Origin: Marthasterias glacialis
Taxonomy: Eukaryota; Echinodermata; Asteroidea; Forcipulatida; Asteriidae
Assembly (NCBI GenBank): GCA_911728455.2
Contig: OU452222.1
Span: 29,216,430-29,280,429, forward strand
Direction of reading: 5' to 3'
DNA length: 64,000 nt
Below the pieces are notes generated by a model, which had not been told where the DNA came from, ran no database searches, and was given only the letters and a program-made list of their open reading frames with translations. Below are positions 42,935 to 54,300 of the stretch, one piece after another; the first letter of the stretch is position 1, and the number at the start of each line of letters is the position of its first letter. A program made the position numbers and the translations under genes.

Positions 42935-45291
42935 GAACCCACAAGTAGCACCAATGTCCTTAGTTTCAGAAAAGGAAAACAGTATTTTTGTCAAGTAATG
43001 CAGTTCAAAATAAATATGAATTGGGAAAGCAAATCAAAGATTATTTCATTGAACGGATTCACATCCTCTCTAAACAAACAAATATGACAAACCAATGTGG
43101 GTGAGTCATAATCCAGTGTGCATTCTACAGTTTACAACTGAGAGGCAATTTTCCCCAAAAAGCAGTCGACTAAAAAGATAACACTTCCAACTCAGTGGCA
43201 CATGATCAGTTTGGGACCTTTAGTTATCTGACATGAATCTGAAACAAATTCACCACCTGCACAAAAACAACCATCTTATGCCGTGAATGCAGAAATATAT
43301 GATATTGCTGCAGCTTTGTAAACCAGAAACAAACAACAACACTCAGAGTCATGCATTGGGATGGGCGCTGCATAAAGACCAAAAGTTGTCAACTTTTTCT
43401 CCATGATACCTTGCGAAACCGGCCCCTACAGGGAATTGCAAATCACCAGAATTGAAAGTGGCACCAGCATGATTCAGTCAACACTGCTTCATGATGCTCA
43501 TTTAAGCATACTGTGTCATCTTGTGACAATGGTAATAATTGGAGAAAGCAAAATATATGACCTTTATGAACAACTCATTGTCAAAAAGGAAGTACAAATA
43601 CGTGAGAATGTTTTTACAAAAGATCATTAATAATATCAGTCAAGTCTGTCTGAAGTGCATGAGTTCTATGAAAGTTGTGTCTTCTAGACAAATAATTTCC
43701 CAAAAAGATTAATCATAAAAAAAGACGTTATGATATTAACAAAGTACAGCTGTCATAAATTTTTAAAAGTGATGCCACCTTGAAAGAATGCATACTATTT
43801 ACTATAAGGTGTATAATTAGTTATTTCTTAATTGTGTTAAATGACAAATGTGTCATTTGTGTAATCATGCAAAAGTGACTCATATTCTTGAAGGCTAAAG
43901 TACAATTAATTAAAGAGTCAACTCATTCTAATCCCAATGCTTATAATGAAATCAAATGATATCAATCAAATGATAAGTCAAAGTTACATCACATTAGAGT
44001 AGCTCATGTATTAAGTATTAACTCATATACATGAAACAGAAGACCAGAACATTTTTTAACAAATCAGACGTTGAATTGTGCTGAGTGAGATTGATGTATT
44101 TTGAAACTAGTTCAACTTGCTATACTTTCTTCATAGTATTTTGCTGAGTTAATTTGACTGAATTGCAGCATTTATTGTCCAATCATTACAGATTGATGTC
44201 AACTTTGTGTCTTCTTCAAGAAAATTGCAATCTCGCCACCAATGGTATTAGTTAGATGCCGGCAAACAGTATCCCAAAACTTCACCTGCACATTGAGGTC
44301 TAGTGTTTTGAGAAGATGTATGCAAGTATGTCTGATGCAAAAGGGCTACTGGCTAGCTTTTCTGACAACACAATACCACTGTTAATTCAGCAAAGAATAC
44401 AACAGCACTGTTAACCACTTGCTGCCAGCAATTCTTAATACCATACTCAATTGTAGGATCAATTTTTGGACTATTTTTGTTATTACACAATGAAACCACG
44501 ACTTAACCAAGTAAGGACAACAATCGATCCCCAAAAATGTTCTGGGATTTCATTTTCTCTTTTGATAGAATGTGGCTCTCGTCACCCTGAATTGGCCAAA
44601 TCCTGGGCCATAAGCCACAGCTGATAATCGGTATGCTGAATTCTTGGGCTTACATCCCATGCCCAAGACAATGGTGGCAGCCTAACAATCTCTCAAAAGC
44701 CTCGTTTGTCCAACAAAAGGACACAATAACTCCCGGAAAAAGGGACATTTGGAGCATGAAATTCCAGTACTTTGTTACAGGGAAATTGAAGCGTAACACT
44801 GTGAGTACATGCACTGTGCATGCTACACAATGGAATATTCCAGTGCGCTTACAAGTCTATTGCAGGCATCTCTGGACACGTTTTTTTTTAACATGTCCAT
44901 CAGGCTTCTGTTTACATGTCTGGTAATTTGTTTCTTGTATATCACACCTTCCAGCAGTAAGTGGTTAACAGGTGAGTTTAATTCAGCAAAGTAGCTAGAG
45001 GGCCAGATCTCACACTGTCAACTCCAACTTGCTTTCTCAAGATATGAGTCTCTATTGTGATGAACATTTTACTTGTTACTTTTATGACATCTAGAAAAAT
45101 GTCTTGAAGACTGTCTAGATAACAACATGGCTCAAAGAATGTACACTTTCATTTATCGTAACTGTACCATCCCTTCAAGGTACGTGTATATGATTTAAAC
45201 AATTTTCAAGTGCACACTGTTTAAGATACATATTTTGATATGTAATAATAAAAATAATGGATACTAACTGTGGCTGGGGAAGGGAAGTGGG
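42935..45291. other. 3' flank of TAF4
   Basis: Probable TAF4 3' UTR followed by intergenic DNA. A possible AATAAA (minus) lies near 44170. No coding exon recognised. Confidence 0.5.
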
Positions 45292-45396
45292 CTACTTCAG
45301 AAACATCTTGAAGAAAAACTGTGACTTCTTCATTTCTTGTTCCTGCTCCATGAGGAAGATGAGGTCTCGGAAGTTAACTCTCTTGATACGTCGGAT
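45292..45396 (-). CDS. TAF4: TAF4 exon 11: C-terminal RVNFRDLIF motif and stop
   Basis: 34 codons plus TAG. IRRIKRVNFRDLIFLMEQEQ then a KMFLK-type end, as in other TAF4 proteins. Acceptor ACTTTTCAG. A partial copy of its first 20 or so bases lies at 45904-45927. Confidence 0.96.
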   Translation of the reverse strand: MRRIKRVNFRDLIFLMEQEQEMKKSQFFFKMFLK

Positions 45397-48300
45397 CTGA
45401 AAAGTAAGGAAAAAAATATAAATTTAAAATCTTCAATGTTCAGAAAAGACCAAGCTATTAAACCCTCCCTCTTACGTGTTGACTAATCACAGCCTTGGGT
45501 ACGCCACCCAAAGTCCAACATGATAAAATCCTATTGGAAAATGTAAATTTGCGTGCGCATACTTATAGCGTTGACGTTCATGTTGTGCAGTGTAGCACTG
45601 ATGGGCGCATACTGTGCTGCCCTCATGTACAGTGGTAATGTAGCCAATGCTGTGATTGGTCAATATGTTCAGGGGGCGGGGCTTAATAGATCGGTCTCTT
45701 GATACTATCATAACCCCGCCCACACTGACAGCAAAGACTCCGCCTCTCAATCATTGTAAGTGGTAGATATATACATGTACAGATTCTACCATGAGTAACT
45801 ACATGAAGTGTTCAAGAATGTTGTTTACTAACTGAGGGCTAATTGTTTACTTCATGTCAATCATAGCTTTAATTCATCACTCCCAACAGGGGTGCAATTA
45901 ATACAACTCTCTTGATATGTCGGATCTGTGGCTTGTCGTGGCTGAGCGGTTTAGTGCACTGGACTCAAGTTCTGGTGGCTAAGTCGTCAGGATGTGGGTT
46001 CAAATCCTGGTCATGACACTTGTGTCCTTGAGCAAGACACTTAACTATATAATTGCTTCAAATAGGGGAAGAGGCAGTTATGTTTGTCTTGCAATGGATT
46101 CATTTACCCCTCCCTGTTCTTAGCTGTGCTGTGAAGAGACTTGCGTTTATATATCGCCATGTCTTGTTTAAGTGCATTGGGGCAGGTTTCTATCCATTCC
46201 GAAAAGTAGCCCACACCTTGATTTGCCTTTGGGCCTTGTGATGGGTGAATTGCATAAAAAAGTTATTAAAAAAAAGAAAAATCATCAAAACTTTTTTATG
46301 TCAACTATCGTGCCATTTCTTATTTTCATATTCATAGTCATCAAGTATAATCTGTTTCATCTATCACCACTTACTTTACACGTTGTATCATTTGACTTAT
46401 CCCAATAATTTGATATAGCAGATTGAGATGAGAAGATTAATTGAGTCTGAGATTAGACTAACCTGTGATCTGACTGTAGGACTTCCTAATGGGCCGCCTG
46501 CATTCAAAGAAGAACCAGCCTAAAAATAAGAGTAAAAAGCAAACAACAACGATCATTATTACTTTGTATATTGATTCTGATCTTAACAACAAAATGACTA
46601 ATAGTAATACTTCATTTCTTATTCTCAGCATCAATCGAGGGAGACATTTTCTAACAACTTTATATCTCTTTCATGAGACATGGTTTTTCTGCGCATTCCT
46701 GCCTTGAACTTCAAAGAGCCAGGGGTCACACTGCCTCAGGCTTTGAACCTCACAGAGCGAGGGATCATACTGCCTCAGGCTTTGAACCTCACAGAGCGAG
46801 GGATCATACTGCCTCAGGCTTTGAACCTCACAGAGCGAGGGATCATACTGCCTCAGGCTTTGAACTTCACAGAGTGAGGGATCATACTGCCTCAGGCTTT
46901 GAACTCCACAGAGTGAGGGATCATACTGCCTCAGGCTTTGAACTTCAAAGAGCGAGGGATCATACTGTCTCAGGCTTTGAACCTCACAGAGCGAGGGATC
47001 ATACTGCCTCAGGCTTTGAACTTCACAGAGTGAGGGATCATACTGCCTCAGGCTTTGAACTTCACAGAGCGAGGGATCATACTGCCTCAGGCTTTGAACT
47101 TCACAGAGCGAGGGATCGTACTGCCTCAGGCTTTGAACTTCACAGGGTAAGGGATCATACTGCCTCAGGCTTTGAACTTCACAGAGCGAGGGATCATACT
47201 GCCTCAGGCTTTGAACTTCACAGAGCGAGGGATCATACTGCCTCAGGCTTTGAACTTCACAGAGCGAGGGATCATACTGCCTCAGGCTTTGAACTTCACA
47301 GAGCGAGGGATCATACTGCCTCAGGCTTTGAACTTCACAGAGTAAGGGATCATACTGCCTCAGGCTTTGAACTTCACAGAGCGAGGGATCATACTGCCTC
47401 AGGCTTTGAACTTCACAGAGCGAGGGATCATACTGCCTCAGGCTTTGAACTTCACAGAGTGAGGGATTATACTACCTCAGGCTTTGAACTTCACAGAGTG
47501 AGGGATCATACTGCCTCAGGCTTTGAACTTCACAGAGCGAGGGATCATACTGCCTCAGGCTTTGAACTCCACAGAGCCAGGGGTCACACTGCCTCAGGCT
47601 TTGAACCTCACAGAGCGAGGGATCATACTGCCTCAGGCTTTGAACCTCACAGAGCGAGGGATCATACTGCCTCAGGCTTTGAACCTCACAGAGCGAGGGA
47701 TCATACTGCCTCAGGCTTTGAACTTCACAGAGTGAGGGATCATACTGCCTCAGGCTTTGAACTCCACAGAGTGAGGGATCATACTGCCTCAGGCTTTGAA
47801 CTTCAAAGAGCGAGGGATCATACTGTCTCAGGCTTTGAACCTCACAGAGCGAGGGATCATACTGCCTCAGGCTTTGAACTTCACAGAGTGAGGGATCATA
47901 CTGCCTCAGGCTTTGAACTTCACAGAGCGAGGGATCATACTGCCTCAGGCTTTGAACTTCACAGAGCGAGGGATCGTACTGCCTCAGGCTTTGAACTTCA
48001 CAGGGTAAGGGATCATACTGCCTCAGGCTTTGAACTTCACAGAGCGAGGGATCATACTGCCTCAGGCTTTGAACTTCACAGAGCGAGGGATCATACTGCC
48101 TCAGGCTTTGAACTTCACAGAGCGAGGGATCATACTGCCTCAGGCTTTGAACTTCACAGAGCGAGGGATCATACTGCCTCAGGCTTTGAACTTCACAGAG
48201 TAAGGGATCATACTGCCTCAGGCTTTGAACTTCACAGAGCGAAGGATCATACTGCCTCAGGCTTTGAACTTCACAGAGCGAGGGATCATACTGCCTCAGG

Positions 48301-51300
48301 CTTTGAACTTCACAGAGTGAGGGATTATACTACCTCAGGCTTTGAACTTCACAGAGTGAGGGATCATACTGCCTCAGGCTTTGAACTTCACAGAGCGAGG
48401 GATCATACTGCCTCAGGCTTTGAACTCCACAGAGTGAGGGATCATACTGCCTCAGGCTTTGAACATCACAGAGCGAGGGATCATACTGTCTCAGGCTTTG
48501 AACTTCACAGAGCGAGGGATCGTACTGCCTCAGGCTTTGAACTTCACAGAGAAAGGGATCATACTGCCTCAGGCTTTGAACTTCACAGAGCGAGGGATCA
48601 TACTGCCTCAGGCTTTGAACTTCACAGAGCGAGGGATCATACTGCCTCAGGCTTTGAACTTCACAGAGCGAGGGATCATACTGCCTCAGGCTTTGAACTT
48701 CACAGAGTAAGGGATCATACTGCCTCAGGCTTTGAACTTCACAGAGCGAGGGATCATACTGCCTCAGGCTTTGAACTTCACAGAGCGTGGGATCATACTG
48801 CCTCAGGTTTTGAACTTCACAGAGTGAGGGATCATACTACCTCAGGCTTTGAACTTCACAGAGTGAGGGATCATACTGCCTCAGGCTTTGAACTTCACAG
48901 AGCGAGGGATCATACTGCCTCAGGCTTTGAACTTCACAGAGCGAGGGATCATACTGCCTCAGGCTTTGAACTTCACAGAGCGAGGGATCATACTGTCTCA
49001 GGCTTTGAACTTCACAGAGCGAGGGATCATACTGCCTCAGGCTTTGAACTTCACAGAGTGAGGGATCATACTGCCTCAGGCTATGAACTTCACAGAGCGA
49101 GGGATCATACTGCCTCAGGCTTTGAACTTCACAGAGCGAGGGATCATACTGCCTCAGGCTTTGAATTTCACAGAGCGAGGGATCATACTGCCTCAGGCTT
49201 TGAACTTCACAGAGCGAGGGATCATACTGCCTCAGGCTTTGAACTTCACAGAGCGAGGGATCATACTGCCTCAGGCTTTGAACTTCACACAGTGCATTTT
49301 ATGAGAACATTTGTTGTTTATACTTTATTTAATCAGGGTTTCATTGTTACAATAATTTTTAAAGAAAAAATTACTTTAGAAGTTCTGAAAATTTCAAAAA
49401 AGTAATACTGCGCAGAGGCATGGTAAAGAGTTTTTATGCTGACATGAAGTGTTAATACTTCTAATGGTATAACAATGTTATGTCTTTTTTCAACCTACCC
49501 CTGACGATGAGCCTGGTGTTGGTGAATCTAGTTTACGTTTCTTCCTAGGTCCTATGGCAGCTAATGCTGTCATATTTGCCTCCTGCTGCCGGATCTGTTC
49601 TAGTTCCATCTGTTGCATTTCTTTAGCCTTTTGTTTTAATCTCAACTGTTCAGGGTCTTCTTGTTTTGATCGACTCTGCAATATGGATCATAAGATTAAT
49701 TTGATTCAATTTAATTGTCATGAAAAGCCAATTGCGTAAATGAACATTTAAACACTTCACATCTTATGAACTACAATGAACTACAATGATACAAACAAAT
49801 TACAGTTTTAACAAAACCAATAAAATTTACAATTAAATATACAAAACATGCAAAAGAAACAATAAGTAGAAAGGATGGAAAAAAGAGAAAAACTCAGTGA
49901 AATAAAAAAATGAACATTAACCAGCTGACACCAGAAGACCTGTATACATAAAAACATTATTAGTTGCTAACGTACAGAAAGACAGACAGTTTTTAATTAA
50001 CAGCACCCCCAGTTGATAATGTACAGAACTTACAAAATTAACATCTTTATCCAAACTTGATGATAGCCGTCAAAATAAACAAGAAATGAAGTATTTAGTA
50101 AACCTCCTTTGTTTTTAAAATCCAAATCTTACCTTGGCTGCTCGTAACAAGAGTTCTCGTTCTTGCTCATCTCGACGTTTCCTTTCCAATGAATCAAGTT
50201 GCTCAAAGAACTTGAGTTGTGATCTGACATCACTTGTTACTTCATATCTGGAGTCATTCTGGTAAAGAAAATAAAAAAGACATAGTTTCACATCAATTTT
50301 TTATCCAGAAATGACTAAATCACAAATAAAATTCAAAGCTAAAAAAAATTAATAACGTATTCAAATTCACTGATGGTTGTATACCACAAGTAGATGATCT
50401 ATGGATAGTATTTCCTAACTACCGGTCGTCATAACCAGATTGAATTCACAGAATCTGCTTCTAGTGTAAACCTACTCAAATTAGTCACAAAATACTGAAT
50501 GTTTTAAAGGTGCACACCGGCTTCGTTGGGCTATTTGGGCTACAAAATAGGCTAACATTTGACTTCAAAGGTCTTTCAGGAATGGAGAAGAACGGTTCCT
50601 AAAAGAAACCGTCAAATTTTGCCGTTTTCGAGCATTTTTCAAAAAACGATTTATCCGAACTAAAAAAGTGGTTCGGATAAATCACGTGATCTTCAAAGTT
50701 AGTTTTACTTCCAGCCGTATAGAAGTAAATTAATGAACCAAATTTAAATCCTTTTTTTTACAATTGTTCATTTAATTGAGTATTTAATTGAGTATTTAAT
50801 TGAGTATTTGACAAAAAAGACTTATGTATTCAGATTATTGATACAATTTGTAAATAATGATGAAAAATCGAAAGTAATATTCACATTCAGAGGTGTCCGT
50901 GCAACCGAAGCGTGTCTTACGGCGCACCAGCGTGGGAGCTAGTGGAACGTAAATCTTAGGGCATATCCCGTACAGCCGGTGCCGTGTCTCGTGGGGCCAG
51001 AGAGACAAACTCGGGGCATGAACTCCCCAGCTTGCCGGTCGGTCTAGCCGTAAGCGTGGGAGCTTGTCGGAGGGGTTGGGAGCCAGACCAAATTTTACGA
51101 GGGTTTTAGTCTGTACCCCTAGCTATCCCCTAACTATTGTAACGTGTTGCCTGCACTACGCTCACGAGCGACGACGATGGGGAATGTTTATCCCATACAG
51201 CTGATCTATCTACTTCTATGATAGCTGCATAATGTCCACTCCCCCCTAATCGCCACAACGAAAAAACGGTGGCGGTGGCCGCGGCCGGCCAGTGAAGTCA

Positions 51301-54300
51301 TCGCCCGAAATACGGGAGAATGCCTTCGCTAAAGCTGCCAGGATTGGCAATCCGTTTGCAGCGAAAGCGGGAGGCTCGCTTGGCACATGACTGTTATTGG
51401 CCAAGCCAATGTGAAAAGATGGTCCAAGATTAGGGACACTACCATTAGTTTTTAGACTGCAGCAGGCTGGTCACAATGAGAGTATGAAGGATGTGGTCTT
51501 TGCCATAATTTTGATCGACAGGTTTGTGTCATAAAACTGTATTGTGAATATGCCTGTGTATATTTTAGTTCCTGAAGACTCACATTTTGACAATATTTAT
51601 GGTCCATCATGTCTGTGATGTCCACATTATGCCAAGCTTATTCTTTTCCTGTCTACATTTGAACACGACCTGACAACACAGATTAGTCCTGGACCCAACC
51701 GCCATTTGTCCAAGTAATTTTTTACAACATAGGGCCTACTTGCGATATAATGAAGAAACGTTCTCCATTGCAAGTAAGTTCGTCCAGTTCGTCGTACACA
51801 GAATACACTGTCTGTTTTTTTATTTACACGTGAATTTGTGCTGGATGGATATAAAGTCTGGATCCTCATGCCTCGTCATTGTAATAATTCATACATAAAC
51901 AGAGCACCAGTCTACTTACAACATTGCGCAACATTGGCACGTAAACTTGACAGTTGCAACGGCTGGAAAAGCGTATAAGCTGACCTTTGACCATGTTTTT
52001 TTTTCTTCACATTTTTCGTTAATTACGTGATATTCTGATGATTTTTTTTAAGAACAACCATTTAAAAATTATTGTCTGTCATTCCACATCACTAAATTAG
52101 GTAAACAGTAAGCCGGTGTGTACCTTTAATGTCTGTCATTGGATATTTTAGAATCAGAGGGTAAAGAAAAACAAATCAAAGATATAATTGAAAAGATTTC
52201 AAAATAATTTTTGAACTACATTTGAAATTACATTTTGTAAAGAAAAAGCTAAAATATCCTGAAGAAAAAGAGACGAATAATGATATAAAGCAAATCTGCA
52301 TTGAACATTGAAAACTACTACTCACCCTATATACCTCCATTCTATGCATGGCAATGACTCCTAGTTTCTCTACTAAGTCTTTAAGTCTTTCTTGAGCTGC
52401 ATGTGATATGAGTTCCATCATCTCTGAAGATGCTTCTTGTACTCCATGTTTAACACCTTAAGATACAATATACACTTCTATTGATTAATATAATAGTGTC
52501 TTACATAACATGACCCCAATAAACACACTTTGATGCTACACTTAGTAGGTCTGTGTAACATAATATTCCAACTTAGTAATATAAATTAAACGTGATTCAT
52601 TTCAACGCCTCTTTCTACAGATCATAACCGTGATCGGAAACAGCTAAAATGTTTACAGAAGAATTTAGCCTAGTCTTTCCCGCAATAAAGCCCTTTCTGG
52701 AACTGAAATGGAATTCTGTTGCATTGAGTTTGCATTGGAGTGTTATTGATAAGAGGAGGGGATGGTTTGTTCATTTTTACAGATTAGACTCTCAATTACA
52801 GCTTTCTGTATATATGTGGTTAAATCTGTACCATGATTTATTTACAGTCTGAAGTGTTTGATAAGCTGACAGAATTAAATCACAATCACAATCTTGACCA
52901 TAGTATCAACGCAACAGAATAGTTGATCAGCCAGATCGTAACCGTTTAAACATCCTTTTAATTAACTACTCACAAATTTCATTGACTTTAGATTGAAGAG
53001 GACCAGTGAAGAGAAACTTCTCCTCTTTGATAGAACGGAGCTGGGTACCAATGAAGTCAGCATTGGTTGCTAGGATACGAGCACTCTCCTCTGATAAATT
53101 GACTCCAGCCATAGAAGTGACATCATTGATGTCATCGTCTTCCCTGAAATAATCACGTAGAAATAATCACGTTTTGCTTACAGCTTCCATTGTGCATTGT
53201 TTTGCCTTAAATGTCAATGTGTAAGAAAAAATAAAAGTTCATCACAATTTTAAAATAAGAATTCTTCCTTAATGATATTATGACATCTCTTAATAACACC
53301 AATGTCTATAAAATGAGATTTGAAGGATAGCAAATAGTTATTAATGAAAGTTAAACATTATACAGCCAACTTTACTCACTGTATACCGTTTCTACTTGAA
53401 AAATGGGGGAAATTTCTCAACAATTTCTAAATGGGAGAAAATTTAGTTTAACAGCATTTTATTGTCATTATTAGTATTCTTATTAACTATTTGACCAAAA
53501 CAAACACAAAATGCCAGCAAAAAAATGTAGAAACAAGGAAATTCAACAAATGAACAAATTATACAATACAAAGACAAAATAAACAAAAGCATACACATGT
53601 ACGTTAATGTAAACCATAACAAGTACAAAACGATATGTGGGTCAGGGATCAGACAAGTAGAATAAGTTATTGTTACATGGAGGTATGCAAGCCTGCACAT
53701 ATTAAATATAGACAGAATACAAAAAAAAACCTTACAAAATGAAATCAAACAAAAAACAAAGCACATGAGCAAGACAGCTATAACACAGTCATTCCATCCA
53801 GAAGACTAACCAAACCTCGATATATACCACCCCCTCCCAAGATGAACACAAGCAAACACTACTGAGGTTATTAAATATACATTCATAAATATCCCCAGAC
53901 AGTTATCCATTCTATAGGTTGAGAGCATGTCACAAGGGGATTTTTAAGCAGCTGATAAAGACATGGCCAAAACCAATTATAACCAGTCAGCAATTATACT
54001 TATGCTGGCGCTAATTTATGCTTAGCACAATTAATACATACAGGTACTCAATGTAAACTCTATTAATACGCATTCGTACAAGCAACCATTGAGCGTCGCA
54101 TGCAATTTGACCCTTCCTGAAATGGAGCCTATGGACGTGACAGGAATTGAAAAATAAATATTACACTTTTTAACAATAAGGGCATTTATGACCAGGAATA
54201 AAGGAGTAGTGACTCGGTCTTAAACGGCCGTTTAAAACCTTGCAGGTCGTGGCCATGTGATAAAGGACCAAGCCTTCAGCTAAGTCCTTTATCACAAACA

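Noticed and set aside
45940..46020. Functional tRNA-Leu(CAA) gene
   Set aside because: D-arm, variable arm and acceptor pairing are imperfect, and a SINE body with an A-rich tail follows.
46673..49405. 910-codon open frame on plus as a repeat-protein gene
   Set aside because: It lies entirely in a 39-bp minisatellite inside a TAF4 intron, two plus frames are open, and no splice or start context supports it.
50508..52125. piggyBac element, because of the TTAA target
   Set aside because: Ends start with AG rather than the pyrimidine pair usual in piggyBac; Kolobok-type fits better.
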